From Silurus meridionalis (Eukaryota; Chordata; Actinopteri; Siluriformes; Siluridae), in contig NC_060911.1 of NCBI RefSeq assembly GCF_014805685.1, forward strand, positions 12,593,212 through 12,657,211: a stretch of 64,000 bases of DNA, given 5' to 3'. Below the pieces are notes generated by a model, which was not told where the DNA came from, did not search any database, and saw nothing but the letters and a program-made list of their open reading frames with translations. The translations under genes were made by a program, and so were the position numbers. Of this stretch, positions 10,701 to 23,214 are shown piece by piece; the stretch's first letter is position 1; each line of letters begins with the position of its first letter.

Positions 10701-12989
10701 TTCCAGTTAGAGTCTTAAGAGCATCTGCCCCAATGCCATACATGAGTACATACAGAGTTTCTGGTGCAATAGTGGTGAGTATGGGTACACTCAATGTTGA
10801 CGGTTGTAAATTTGGTGTAACAAATCTTGTACACAGCTCTACTAATTTGATGCTGAACATGCACTGGCAATGCAATGGAAGTGATTGGTGATGCTCTTAT
10901 ATCTATAATGTACAATGCTGGATATTTTCCTGCATGTCTGTTTGAAACACTACAGGCTCAACAGAATGTTCTTGTGTTCATTCATTTACATTCATATTAA
11001 GGAAAAAAAAAATTGGACATGGTAAGCCATTAGTATTGTATTTTTTGCCACTAGACCAGTTTGCTTCAACTTACCATCAGATCCTACAGGTGTAAGGAAA
11101 AACAGGATGTGCCTCTAAAAAATATACTTTTTTTTTTTGCCATTAATTTTCACTACGACACTTCTGCCCAAATCCCTCACTGCTCCCTGTTATTCGTTTA
11201 AAAGCAAAGATAAACTGTAGAGAGAAGAAAAAGACCTGGTAATTGTTAGGAGGGGGGAGAAAGGCAAATATTTCAGGCATGTATCCATCCCAGAAGAATT
11301 GTCCCACTAAGGGCATGTCTGAGCAGCCGACACTTCGGACCGCCCCCCTAGAGCGCCAAGGTCCCCTCTGTCGTTGGCCTTTTTTAATATATCACTCCGC
11401 CAGGAACAATTCTTTTTATATGTAACAGAGGTCTACAGGGACTGACAGGCTCAAGGACTTGCAGGGCCTGCTGCCCTCTGGCAAGGTGCCACGCCGCCAA
11501 TGTCGAGCAGAACACAGTTACAGGCTTAGCAAGTCATGCTGTTACCTTGTTTTTTTTATTTATTAATTTTTTTTTGACTTCTCACTCGTTTTTTTTTCCA
11601 GTGAGTGGGTTTTCATGAGACACAGACTTGTGGGCCCGAAGCGTCCACGAGCAGCTAGCCTCCTGCTGCACATATTAAGCTCGGAATCTGCTCTAAGATA
11701 ATTATCTTCTTTCCCTTGTTATTGGAAGGGCAGAATGAGCTTTGGGAATCTCAAAGGTGTTTTATCTTGAAGGAAGGAAGGCAGGAAGGATGGAAAGGAA
11801 GGGCCAACGAGTCAGAGTAGGGACGGCAAAAGCTCTCGGCTGTCTTTGTTTTATTGCATTCTGTTAATAGCCTGTCACTGCCTTGACACTATCAGACATT
11901 ATTCGATATAGCTGTTAGAACACAATTTATTAGGTTTGTCCTATAGCCATGTTTCATACGCGGTCCCGGAGTGCCCTATGGGAGTTTCGTACATGAGAAC
12001 AACTTGTGTGTCACGTTTTTGGAATGAAAGAAGTGTGTGTGTGTGTTTTCCCACTCTGTAATAGAAAAGTCAGCTTTTCCATTTCGAATGTGCACCCCCT
12101 TCCATCTTCATACATGCTATCAGGCATAAACGCAGGCACGATTCCAAAGCAAACGTTCACATCACCCAATCTGACTAAGCACACAGAACAATAGCCTTAA
12201 TTAAAAAGATGAAAACTACGCCTTTGATTAGATTTTTCACTCCGTCGGCACAGGGTGAGAATCGAATTGCGCTGGTTTTATGCATCGATTGAATAGAAAC
12301 AATGGCGCGAAGCTGAAATGTCGAGGCGGACCGCATTTCAATGTTGAGCGAAATGTCTTTTCACGTCGCATTAAAAATCAGATTGATATTACGCATGTAA
12401 GACATTGTATGTGAATATTAGTATATTAGTTCAAATTTGATTTATTAATAGAATAAGGAGCAATTTTTATACGTATCAGCATACATATTATATATACGTA
12501 TCATTCTTATATATAAACTCTTATAATGGAACAATTCGCAGAAAAGTTTGTTGAACCATTTAATTATCATTTTTAAATTATAATTTTTTTACATAGTCTT
12601 TATCAAATATCAAAAACAATTTCTTTGTAAAAAGCTTTTTTACATATTTACACACTAATAAATGTGGTTAATAAAGTTCTTTTAAAGAAATATGTAACGT
12701 GTCTTATTAGGTGAAAGTTAAACAAGCTTTTCTAAGGTTTCTAATGAGAAAGACGAGCTAAAGTTGTATGTAAAGATGCAACTTTTTTCCAAAATGCAGT
12801 GATCTGGAGTGGAGGGTCTCTGTGAAGTGCCCTTAAACACACATTATTAAATCTGTTGATGTACAGTCAGGGAGGGACATATCAAGTGGATACTCTGTCT
12901 TTTGAACTAAACAGTACCATCGATGCCGAGGGAAGGTCACTCATATTGTAGAGAAGAAGATTGTTTGATTGGACCAAAAAAATAAACTG
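10701..12989. other. Intronic DNA, unclassified
   Basis: No exon signature or recognisable repeat beyond short A/T runs (11125-11140, 11550-11575, 11590-11600) and a (TG)n trace near 12035. 11320-11370 is locally GC-rich (GACCGCCCCCCTAGAGCGCC) without other evidence of function. Confidence 0.4.
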
Positions 12990-14146
12990 ATGAGACGTGC
13001 AATACAGAATGCAATGATTGGCAAACCTCATAAACCCATATTTTGTTCAAAATAAAACTCAGTTTAAGCTGAGGAAATGTACAATTTGAAGGAAAAAAAT
13101 AAGGTCATTTTGAATTTGATGGCTGAAACACATCGTAAAGTTGGGACAGTGCAACAAATGACTGGAAAGATTAAGATTAAGATTAAGAAACATTTTGAAA
13201 CTAATTAAGTTAATTGACAACAGGTCAAAAAGATGATTGGGTATAAATAGTGGGCGGGGCTTCACCAATCTGTGAAAGACTGTGTCTACAAATTGTGGGT
13301 CAATTTCAGAATAATGTTCAACATAAAATTGCAAAACCTTTGAATAATCTCATCATTCTGGGAAGCAAATTATTGCATGGGTTCATCTTTGCCTTGCCAT
13401 CCACAAATGCAGGTTAAATCTCCATCATGCAAAGAAGATGCATGCACGAACATGATCCAGAAACAAGTTAAACTGTTCTGTTTAGACGAATCGAAATTTT
13501 AGTTTCTTTTTGAAAACAATGAACACCACGTCCTTCAGACTAAAGAGGTGAGGGACTATCTGACCTGTTATTAGCACTCAGTTCAAAAAGTCATATCTCT
13601 AATCATCTGGTAATGTATTAGTGCCTGTGAAACTTGCACATTTCGAAAGGTTGCGTCAATGCTGAATGGTATATACAGGTTTTAGAGCCACAAATGCTTC
13701 CACCCAGAAAACGGATTTTTTTTCCGGGATGGCCTTGCATATTTAAGCCAAAGACAATGCTAACTGCATACTGAATCTATAACTTGATAGTAGAAGACTC
13801 GCCTCATGAAACAAAAAACACAACAAAGGACACCCAGAACTGTCAAGCAGTTACAATGGGAAAACGTTTTTCTCCCAAAACTTCAGCAACTGGTCTCCTC
13901 AGTTCCCAGATGTATATGTGATGCTACACAGTAAGCATAGCCCTGTCCCTTTATGAAATCATTTGTAGCCATCAAATTCAAAACGACCTTGTTCTTTTTC
14001 CTAAAATTATTTATATATTCTCAGTTTAAACATATAAGTTTTATTGTGAATAGAATGTGGATTTATGAGATTTGCAAATCATTGCATTCTGTTTGTATTT
14101 ACATTTTATGTAGTATCCCAACATTTTTTTAATTGGGGTTGTAAAA
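12990..14146. mobile_element. DNA transposon remnant, CAACCCC-end family (copy 2, longest)
   Basis: Starts with AGAATGCAATGATTGGCAAA and CATAAACCCATATTTTGTTC and ends with ATTTGCAAATCATTGCATTC, then CCCAACATTTTTTTAATTGGGGTTGTA. The two ends are therefore inverted copies of one another (CAAATCATTGCATTCTG against CAGAATGCAATGATTGGCAA). About 1.15 kb; no intact ORF. Internal words (CAAAGGACACCCAGAACTGTC, CTTCAGCAACTGGTCTCCTC) recur at 41590-41775, 51950-52060 and 58060-58150. Confidence 0.65.
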
Positions 14147-15715
14147 GGGCATTAAATAAACACTGAGACTCAAGGTTAAGTGGTTAAGTGAAGCCAGTGT
14201 TGTGTATAAGAGGCAAAGCATTGAAGTAGAATGTAATAAGTCGGTGGAAAATCAAAAGTCCATCAATTTCAGTGCAGTGTTTAAAAGACTGCGGCTCCAA
14301 TAAGTTAGTTTCCTCACATCCTACGCACCTCTTTATTACTCGATGTTTGAATTCCTCACCAGTGCTTATGCACCACCAATATCATGCCTCATAAACTAGG
14401 ATATGGCTCATTAAACATATCCGGTTTTATGGGACGTTTAGCTTACACGATACAACATGCCAGGCTAGTGTGATATACCTGAGGAGCACTGAGAAATGTT
14501 TTATTATTGTTTTTAATCTTAAGATTTATTTTATTTTTTTTAAGTTTCTTGTGTAGATTACTTTTTCGCATTTCAAATCAACGATTGGGTTCTGAAAAAA
14601 GCTTAACATGTAAAGTGAAATCATGTTAAAAAGATTGCCGTACTCATGTGTGATATATTGCTTGTTGAAATGTTGTGGTAAAGTACACCACTCCAGATTA
14701 GAGTGCAACACTTTTTTTGCGTTGTGCTTGAGCCCTACTACATCACCACCTACATCCTCTGGTAGATAGCAAACAGTCATCTCTGAAATTAACGGTGCCC
14801 TTGTGAAAGAGGGCCATTTTACGTAACATGGGAAATATATGGGAGATCTCTGATTGGGGAAAGTGCAAAAGTAAGAAAATAGAAAGAAATTATCAAAAGA
14901 ACAATTATAAGGGAACTACATGTGCCAAAATTATTGGCATCCCTATCAATGAGTAGTGTGTGCGAGTTTCCCCGATGGAATTGCGTCTTTTTTGCCTTTT
15001 AGCTGGCTGTACAAAACAGGGTTGAGTCAGCAGGATGGAGATGGCCATGCAAAATACGTGATTCTTGCAGACAGATATTTATTGAAAATGTATCTTCTAC
15101 TATGAAGAGGACATTATATTGTTCCTCAAAATGCCCTTGAAACCTTGTTAGAATGCATCCAAACAAAGGTTTTAAAGGTTCTTTCTTTTGGAGAAACAAT
15201 ATCTTTATCCCATTTGGAGATCCTTTTCGATATGCAGCAATGGTCATTAGGTTGTTTTTATATGACCATATTCTAGTGTTTGATGTCATAAAGCTCTGTT
15301 TGCATAGAACCCAGTCATTGTGTCTAGGTGCTTGAGTTTGGGATTAGATGAACGCTTAAGCTTTCTTCTGCTAGGAAAACAGATTTTTTACTTAGCGGTG
15401 GTAATTCTTTGACAAATTTCCAACCATGAGAGATATTTGCTTTTCTAAACGTCTTTCTGGTCTTCCTGTGTGTGTGGGAAAACATAGACCATTATCTTTC
15501 AGGCAAGTACATTACAGCTCAAGTTGTTTTCAACTTCATAATAAATTTCAGATGTTTATGAGATTTGTGGAGATTCATTTAACCAGTTTGTAAAGTCAGG
15601 AACTGCTGTAGGTGAGGTGAGGAGGCCTGGGGTGTAGTCAGTGTTCCAATCAATCACAAAGGTGTTTCATAAGGTTGAGATCAGAGCTGTATAGCAGATC
15701 TTTCACTCAAATCCA
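14147..15715. other. Intronic DNA, largely unclassified
   Basis: A minus-strand open frame at 14999-15289 has no domain I recognise. 15595-15705 carries a minus-strand scrap of the Tc1-like repeat described at 19126 (GAGGTGAGGAGGCCTGGGGT). Confidence 0.4.
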
Positions 15716-15717
15716 TC

Positions 15718-15817
<100 letters not shown>

Positions 15818-17041
15818 GAAATGTACAAGTGCAGATGCATATGTAACAAGGTTTTACAAAAGAAAAAAACGTGGGGTCTTAAAAATGTATAAAAATGAAA
15901 AAAAAAAAAAAAAAGAATTTAGGGCTCGGTTTAGGCCAGTTGCTAACAACATATTTGTGCTTGTGTTTGTTTTTAATGTGATATAGGATATAGCACCCTG
16001 TATAAAGAGTCTGGGCATGATATTTTTTTAAATGTACAACTGTGCAAAAGTTACACTCTGTGTATATACAGAGGATATATAAGTTAAAAATGTAATATAA
16101 ATCGGATGTTGAAGAATGAACCAAATTGTTCCAAAAATATATACAAATGCTCCCCGAGTAAGGATTGTTCAACTTGACTTTCGATCTTACAATGACGATG
16201 TCTGTATGACAAAATAGTAAAAAAAAAAGCAGTTTAGGCTCCGCCTTCCATATACTGTAAAGTTTATACAATACTGTGAATTGCTCTGCTTTGCTAAATT
16301 ATGTACTGTAACTTGTTCAATTATTAACTATTTTAAGATTGTTGGATTGTTTTTGGCAAGTTTTAAAGTGTCGCATATCTTTATTGGATCGCGTTATTAA
16401 AAAAAACATTAAAAGGCACCTTAAATCCATCATAGTTATATAGCACAAAGCCATGATTTGTTCTCATAGAATTAATCTATTCTCCCCCCTCCTATGTCAT
16501 TTGCTCGTCTATATTTTGAACACTGACTCATAAAAGACAGCGGAATCAAAACGAGTGTGGAGGATAAAAACAAGTTCTAACTCTGTGCTAAAATTTGACA
16601 TGCCACGTCTAATAGAAAATAACGAATACGGAATTCATCGTGTATCCTGCTTTACTTTTAAAGCACTCAGTTCTCCTTGGTATCCATGGAAACAATGCTG
16701 ATCCTATTCTCCACAAACTGTTTTTCGGTGAGAATATTAAAAAGAGGTTTAAAAAAAACAAACAAACAAACATAATCGTAAGAATGCTAATTAGATTGCA
16801 CAGCTTTTAAAATAATTGCTGTTTCTTTGGGCAAAAGAGAGAGAAATTCTTTCTAATAAACAGGAGTGTGTTATATCTTCGCCGCAAAGTAAACTTACAG
16901 GCCGTTAATTCAGCGTGTTTACTATCCGAGCGAAGAGATGAATCGCGTTCTAACATTCGTGTCTGTCTGATCATCACCATTCATATTCTTCACTATTGTG
17001 CGAGTCCTTTATTTCACTAAAAAGTGCTTTTTCCTCTACAG
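15818..17041. other. Intronic DNA with a short fragment of a TIR element
   Basis: A poly-A run lies at 15898-15914. 16140-16210 contains GCTCCCCGAGTAAGGATTG and GATCTTACAATGACGATG-like wording of the CCCCGACTTACGATGG repeat (see 27845-28145). The remainder up to the acceptor of exon C is unclassified. Confidence 0.4.
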
Positions 17042-17192
17042 ACAGTCTCTCGCTCCGTGTGAAGCCGATGTCGCCGTGTCTGGCTTTCGACGTGCTCAAA
17101 GTAATCCAAACAATTACCGGCCAGGAGTTGCTTTGCAAACAACGGCCCGTGTTTTTGTCGGAGGTCTACCACTTAATTACTCTACAAAAAAG
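17042..17192 (+). CDS. eys: EYS-like exon C: third part of the first laminin-G domain
   Basis: A 151-bp exon with acceptor CTCTACAG and donor GTACGA. Its first base completes the Arg codon left by exon B, giving HIRQSLAPCEADV. It ends in phase 0 after ARVFVGGLPLNYSTKK. The VFVGGLP motif is the highly conserved (Y/F)-(V/I)-GG-(L/F)-P strand late in LamG domains. A sequon (N-Y-S-T) follows. An overlapping +1-frame ORF reads through the exon but lacks these motifs. The downstream intron opens almost at once with a (TG)13 run. Confidence 0.85.
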
Positions 17193-17235
17193 GTACGATT
17201 ATTCCTGTTACTTCATTTGCATTGGCTTGTTGTAC

Positions 17236-17261
17236 ATGTGTGTGTGTGTGTGTGTGTGTGT
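17236..17261. repeat. (TG)13 microsatellite just after exon C
   Basis: Uninterrupted TG dinucleotide starting 43 bp downstream of the exon C donor. Confidence 0.95.
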
Positions 17262-17773
17262 TAATGCATTACAGATTAAACCCTCTTCCCACACATTTAT
17301 TCAGCAGTAGGCTGTGCTCATATATATGCCGCAATGACTGTGAGCTCCAGGTGATGAGATTCAAGTTCGACTTGCAGGTTCTCACTGTCCGGTTATGTTA
17401 ATTAGGAAGATTAATCCCAAACATCAGCCAGGCGATGTCTAAACACTGAATGCTGGCAAAACAGAGTGATAGTCTGTGTTGGCAGTGTAGTTTCACACTG
17501 TCTGTATACAGTAGAATGCAACCCTGCACTGCTGAATCTCATGAGATTTATGCAAGTTGACTGGAGTCATTAATAGTTACCATAGAAACAAATTCCTTGC
17601 TCTGGCTGTAGGGTGCAGGTAGCATGAAACATACTGTAATTTTAAAACCCAAATTAAAAATAGTTACAATTGTAGCCAACAACATAAGAAATCAATTTTG
17701 ACCCGAAAGCAACAATTCAGAACTCCAATATGCAGGGTATTTTTATATATATATATTAAAAAAAATAATAATA

Positions 17774-17776
<3 letters not shown>

Positions 17777-17843
<67 letters not shown>

Positions 17844-17900
17844 TTTTTATTTTTTTTTATTATTATTATTATTATTATTTTATATATATATATATATATA
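17777..17900. repeat. Compound (TA)n / (ATT)n microsatellite
   Basis: A long (TA)n run at about 17777-17840, a T-rich bridge, (TTA)n at about 17857-17880, then a second (TA)n to about 17901. The open frame over it is repeat-encoded and not a gene. Confidence 0.95.
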
Positions 17901-18654
17901 TAATTTTTTAATTTTTTAATTTTTAATTTTTACTTTTATTTTTATTGTTGGTGGTTACTTGTACATGCACAAGGTAGTTCAGACCACAGCTAAATATAGG
18001 CCACGTCGAATAAGGTGAACAACCTGACAAAATAAATTGGAGCGGAGATTGCTATTTACGCTTGGAGGGTGAACAGAGCCTAATTATTCTTCAGAACTAA
18101 GCAGGCAGGGCTCGAACAAGTAACAAGTGTGGGTGTTAACAAGCAAGAAAGGGCATGGAATCGGAGATGAGCCGAAGCCGATGGGAAAAAAGAAAAAAAA
18201 AAAGGAAAGAAAATCGGTTGAGAAAGTTGTTGAGAAGTCCGCTCGAGTCCAGATTCGCTCCTGAACCTATTTGACGGCAGCGAAACCACCGGATCAGGAT
18301 ATTTGACCTTCCTTCAGAACCTTGGTGCTACATAAAACAACATAAAGCTACATAACAGAACACAGAGCTCATGACTAAAGTAAGTTGTCCTCGCCACATA
18401 AGTGCGTCGTGTGCGAGCTGATGCGAACAGTGCAAGACAAGACATTGCAAACAGCCAGCAAAAGACAGTGTAGGATAAATACACAAAACACAAAATAGCG
18501 TCAACTGGTAAACCAGTGTGCAAAAGAGAGAACTGTATACGGGAGTGTACAAGTAAATAAACACAACATTGAAACATAATCAGTGAGATTTGTTCGTAAT
18601 AAGGTTGGGAAACGATGGTGGGAAGGGAGGACTGGTGCAAAGTTCATGTGCTGG
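17901..18654. other. Intronic DNA, unclassified
   Basis: No repeat or exon recognised. Minus-strand frames at 18314-18640 are low-complexity hydrophobic readings without conserved features. Confidence 0.4.
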
Positions 18655-18790
18655 TCCATTCCACAGGTGTTCAATGGGGTTAAGAGAGCTTTGGGCTTGC
18701 CATTTGAGCTGTTTTACTCTTCCCAAACCATGTCTTCAAGGCCCTCATCTTGCACATATAAGCTTTTCCTTGCTGGCAACCTTTAGGTGC
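18655..18790 (-). mobile_element. Fragment of the Tc1-like repeat, minus strand
   Basis: GGTCCATTCCACAGGTGTTC and AATGGGGTTAAGAGAGCT are the reverse of a segment of the family found at 19126-19567. Both ends are lost. Confidence 0.5.
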
Positions 18791-19125
18791 AGTTAACAGA
18801 AATCTCAGAAAAAAAAAAATCTAACTTCAGGGCATTAGAAAGGTGTAAGTCCCACATATCTTTGGCCATGGCGCTAGCTATAGGCAGAACAGGTAATTGC
18901 CTAGGGACTCGTGCTGAAGGCGGGGCTTCCAAAACCCTAATGAGGATATCAACTAGTTACCTAATCAAGACAGGCAGCGTAAGACCTACCCCTTTGTTCG
19001 TTAGATATAAAATAACTGTCACCTGAAATGGAACCAGTTAATATCACTTTAAATGTGGAATGAACAAAATGTACCTTTTCTGGATGGCACCAAAACTGTA
19101 CACAAATGTTTTCCAAACTGTAGCC

Positions 19126-19567
19126 ACAAAACTGGAGGCACTCAATTGTCTTTAGAAGCGCTACAATATAATTTTACGTTTACTTATACTTGGAAACTCA
19201 AAACTGTTCCAGCATGGCAATGCCTCTGTGCACAAACTGAGCTCCTTGAAGATCTGGTTTGCATGCTTTGTAAAGGAAGATCTTGCTGCTATAGAGCTCT
19301 GATCTCATCCCTACTGAACACCTTTGGGATGAATGTGAATGCTGACTGCACCCCAGGTCTCCTCACCTACATCAGTACCTGCCTTTTATAAAACCCTTGT
19401 GGCTGATGAACACAAATATCCGTAAGCACACTCTAAAATCTAGTGGAACATCTTCCTAGAAGATTGGAGGGAATCATAAGAGTGAATTTGGACTAAATGT
19501 GGAATGCAATGCTCAAAAATCATATCATACTTATGACCAGGTGACCCAATATTTGGCAATATAGTGT
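19126..19567 (+). mobile_element. Tc1/mariner-like remnant carrying a transposase C-terminal scrap (copy 1)
   Basis: Runs from CCACAAAACTGGAGGCACTC through CTGAACACCTTTGGGATGAA (reads L-N-T-F-G-M; the parental frame would give the P-x-E-H-L-W-D motif of Tc1 transposases) to GGCAATATAGTGTAT at the right end. Many fish copies end in the complement CACTATATTGCC. Related copies: 23215-23640, 53755-54090, and minus-strand pieces at 15595, 18655 and 33975. No intact ORF. Confidence 0.65.
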
Positions 19568-19775
19568 ATATCACAACATTATTTTGACAATTTTTTTTTA
19601 AGAAATACAGATATTTTTATCTGTGCTGATGTTTCATTTTTATCCATCACTGCAAGACTCTGACAGAAACCTTTTAGACTTTAGAACTCTTCTGGGAGTA
19701 ATTCAGTGTCTGATCTATTGGTAACTTATTATTAACAAGAAATTAACAATTTAACAGTTAAACAATTATCACCTC

Positions 19776-19806
<31 letters not shown>

Positions 19807-20189
19807 ATTTCTGCCTAAAAAAAAGTCTATGGAAATACTTGAGACAGATGTTTCGCACACCCAGGGTGCAGAACTGAAGCTCGCAAGTAGCGTTATGAGA
19901 TGTGTAGGTGGGCAAATCGGTGATCTGCCAGATGAAGCGATTGCAAAGGGCAGTGGGAGTTTATTTAAATATTCAAGGCAGACATGACTAAGTGTCCTCC
20001 TGTCTTCGAACACAGCATGTGTAAAGGGTCTTAAGGATCAGAGCAGAACTTTGCTAGAATCCTGACATTGCTGGTTATGGGAGTCAATGCTGTATTGTAG
20101 TGCCTACAAAAAAGAGCTATGGCCTTATGTAGGAACGTTTGCTAATCATACATAAACATTAAAAACGAAGTGATGTCATTTCCCCCGGA
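19568..20189. other. Intronic DNA, unclassified, with a long poly-T
   Basis: T run of about 26 bases at 19775-19801. No other features. Confidence 0.5.
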
Positions 20190-20395
20190 TTGCAGACGGG
20201 TTCCCCTTTTGAGTCCAGTTCCTTTCAAGGTTTCTTCCTCATACCATCTAAGGGAGTTTTCCCTTACCACAGGTCACCCCAAGCTGCTCATCGGGGACAA
20301 ACACATGTAATTCCATTTAATTCTTAAGTTCTGTAAAGCTGCATTGAGACAATGTCCACTGTGAAAAGCGCTATAGAAATAAACTTGAACTTACT
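20190..20395 (+). mobile_element. L2-clade LINE 3' end, plus strand
   Basis: Carries the hallmark tail words GGTTTCTTCCTCATACCATC, GGGAGTTTTCCCTTACCAC, AAGCTGCATTGAGACAATG and GCGCTATAGAAATAAACTTG. These are the reverse complement of the 3' part of the LINE at 35908-37735. Only about 200 bp remains, which is typical of 5'-truncated retrotransposition. Confidence 0.75.
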
Positions 20396-20486
20396 GCAGC
20401 TGAATTATTGTTCAAATCACCTCAGGCATGAATTTGTTGCTTTCTAGTAGGAACAAAAAACTGTCTTCTTTCCTCTCTTTCCTCAG

Positions 20487-20599
20487 GGAGCTGAGCCTCT
20501 ATACAACTACACTGGCTGTATTGAAATAATTGAAATTAATAAGCACAAAGGATTTCACACTTCCAGTGCCATCGCTGGGAACAACACAGGCGACTGCAA
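20487..20599 (+). CDS. eys: EYS-like exon D: C-terminal end of the first laminin-G domain
   Basis: A 113-bp exon with acceptor CTTTCCTCAG and donor GTAAGG. It starts in phase 0 with GAEPLYNYTGCIEIIEINK and ends with NNTGDC plus two bases of a Lys codon. The (F/Y)-G-C(I/L) strand and the closing cysteine about 28 residues later are the terminal disulfide pair of LamG domains (GC-----N---------GDC). Two sequons (N-Y-T-G, N-N-T-G) are seen. With exons A-C this gives a LamG domain of about 180 residues, normal for the fold. Confidence 0.85.
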
Positions 20600-21675
20600 G
20601 TAAGGATTCGCTTAATTAGGGGCTTGTTTCTCTGTCTCTCTGTCATTCTTGTTCTTTCTCGGGGAGGGCTTACGTGATTGTTTTTCATTTTTCCTCCAAT
20701 CCTTTCTTTTTTTTTCATTGCTCTTGGACATGTGCTCTTCTCAGCTCATGCATTTCAGCAGTCACTTAAATACACTGGGTGCTATGGAAACTGATCAGAT
20801 CAGATTGGCCATGCTTGTGTTAGAGCCATTGACAAATTTCGAAACGGAGATTGTGGGATCGTAGAAAACGTTGGTGTTTGCGTTAGTGGAGTAACGGAAA
20901 AATGGTAGTGTCGATTGTAACCCATCAGTTTGATCTCACCGTGGTCATGTTTTTGCTATTCAGACTTGTTTTGACATTAGTCACGTATTTGGTTTGATAC
21001 AGAATCTTACATGCATCGTTTAAAGCCTGTTGTACATTTATTCAGAGTGTATACGCAACACGCGCACACAGCTTTGACGTAGTGTCAGCTACGAGGCTCG
21101 TATTATATATATCAGATATTTATTCATATGAAATTCTTAATGAGGGACACATCGCATAATTAAAATAATAGGAATTGCTAAATGTGTAATCCAGTGGCAG
21201 GCTGTGCATTTCACACCTACACCTCCAGTGGTCTCGAACCTGAATCGATCCACCTCTTAATACCATAATAATATCATTGACACGTGTGTATAAAAACCTT
21301 CAATATTACAAACACAGTAGAACAGAGAGCTGCATCACAGACAGGAATCTCACACCCTGCGAGAATGAATGCCATAAAGCAAGAAACCCAATGAACACAA
21401 TTCGACAAGTTTCCTTTCACTGTAGCTACAGCTGCACCGCCTGTGTACATCATCTCTAGCAGAAGCATCGATATTTACCTCATAAAATGACCCTTGGTTT
21501 TCCGTGGATCTTTTTAGTGCATTTCGGTTTTCCTAGGGATTTGAAATGAAGGCAAATCGTGTGTTTTTGTGCAAATTAAAAAAAAAAAAAAAAAAAGGAA
21601 GTCGCTACGGTCAGTGCTTTCTAAGTTTTCTCCTCAGAATTTTGTCTTTTCTGTTTTTTTGGCCAATATAACAAT
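20600..21675. other. Intronic DNA, unclassified
   Basis: Poly-A at 21578-21596. No exon or repeat recognised. Confidence 0.4.
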
Positions 21676-21855
21676 GAGAGCTGGTAGCTTAGTGGTTAAC
21701 GTATTGAACTTTGGACCATGAGTTCAAATCCCAGTCACACCAAGCTGCCACTCCTGGGCCCCTAAGCAAGGCCCTTACAATTACTTGGTTGTAACAATGA
21801 GATAAATATAAGCCGCTCTAAATAAGAGCATCTACCAATTGCCGTAAATGTAATT
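21676..21855 (+). mobile_element. V-SINE-like SINE, full head and tail
   Basis: A box (GCTGGTAGCTTAGTGGTTAA), B box (GAGTTCAAATCCC), central body (AAGCTGCCACTCCTGGGCCC, AAGCAAGGCCCTTA) and tail (AAATAAGAGCATCTACCAAT, then GCCGTAAATGT). The tail is shared with the LINE fragment at 27310-27745. Confidence 0.8.
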
Positions 21856-22097
21856 GTATTTCATTTTTAACTTTAAACTGATAAAATGACTGTGAGCTGG
21901 AATAATATAAGTGATAACAGGCACTTAATTGTCTCAAGGGCCTATCATATCATTACATTGCAAAATATTAAAGTATGCCTTGTGACAAATCATTGTGGGA
22001 AAGGTTTACACATATTGGAAACTAAATAGTCTCAGGGCCATGTGTTCTATAAGAGTGCACCTCACTGATTCATTACTTACATACTGTACACACTTAC

Positions 22098-22380
22098 TGG
22101 CCACTTTATTAGAAACGCCTGTTTGTTCATGCAGTTAATGCAGAGCTCGTGGCAGCAAAACAAACAATATAAAAAGATCATACAGAATTAAAAAATGTGA
22201 CTGCTGTGACTGTCTGACGTTTGTTGCTGGCAACCAGGTTTGCTCGTGAGCATTTCATAAACCGCTGAGTTCTTGGCATTATACATCCAGTGATCAGCAG
22301 TTCATTAGACAGAAACGCTGCGTTGATTAGAGGCATGAGGAGAGGGGCTTGACTTGATCGAAATGACTGGAGGTCTCAAA
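22098..22380. mobile_element. DNA element with ACTGGCCACTTTATTAGAAA end, 5' part
   Basis: Left end ACTGGCCACTTTATTAGAAA and CTGTTTGTTCATGCAGTTAA. The complementary right end (GTTCCTAATGAAGTAGCCAG) is seen in the longer copy at 52300-53063. Internal fragments of the same family lie at 25255-25360 and 26110-26300. No transposase was seen. Confidence 0.6.
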
Positions 22381-22659
22381 TAACAAAAAAACTGTTTGTG
22401 CTTTGGCTTATTTATTAATTATCAATATTGTCATATTTACTATATACTTGAATACCATCCATGTAGCTCAGGTTCCAATCTTTCTCTGTATGCACAGCTA
22501 ACTGTATGCTCTTAGGGTAAGAGTTGTGTTATGAGGCGGTACATACATTTAGAACAGTGATAAACCTTAGCGGAACTATGTGTGTGTTCAACAGTTTGAA
22601 CTCACGCCTTCCCGCCAATCAGAATTAATTTATTTATAGAATAGGCAGTATAAATATCT

Positions 22660-22850
22660 ATATACACCAATCAGGCATAACATTTTGACCACCTGCCTAA
22701 TATTGTTTTGGTCCCCATTTTGCTGCCAAAACAGTCCTGTTCTGTCGAGCATCAACAGCATTAACTTCTTCAGCAGTTTGAGCTACAGGAGCTCGCCTGT
22801 TGGATCGGACCAGCATTCGCTCCCCACGTGCATCAATAACAATAACTTAA
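22660..22850. mobile_element. MITE-like repeat with ACACCAATCAGGCATAACAT end (copy 1)
   Basis: CACCAATCAGGCATAACATT, TGACCACCTGCCTAATATTG, TGCTGCCAAAACAGTCCTGT and GCTCGCCTGTTGGATCGGAC are shared almost word for word with 50634-50800. The family is common in fish; I cannot name its superfamily. Confidence 0.6.
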
Positions 22851-23214
22851 TTTAATGCTATTCATTTTTATCAAACTGTCATTTTATGGAATAACATTTA
22901 GCTATGTTACGTGTCACCTCTAAAATTTCTGTATGTATTTTGAGAACATGATAACTACATGAAATGGTAAAAGGAATACTGAACCAACATGGCTACCATT
23001 CCATACTGTACTTCAACACCATGCAAGTCTGTCTGGACTGTGGCTAATTGGAACCGACCTACCATATAACAAGACAATAATCCGAAGGGTACGTCCAAGC
23101 CCTGTAAGCATTATGTATAGAGCTGGCAGTGGGTTGGAGTGTTATTTATCAGTTGAATGGTCTGCCCAGTCACCATACCTAAATCCTTTTGAGCTGCTCT
23201 TGGATAGACTGAAA
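22851..23214. other. Intronic DNA, probably old Tc1-like sequence
   Basis: GAACCAACATGGCTACCATT and CTTAAATCC-like wording near 23170-23195 (CCATACCTAAATCCTTTTGA) resemble a transposase C-terminal half, but no frame survives. Confidence 0.3.

Noticed and set aside
14999..15289. 96-codon minus-strand frame
   Set aside because: No domain recognised; probably an old repeat, but I could not place it in a family.
17698..17919. 73-codon frame rich in Tyr/Ile
   Set aside because: It is encoded by (TA)n and (ATT)n microsatellites.
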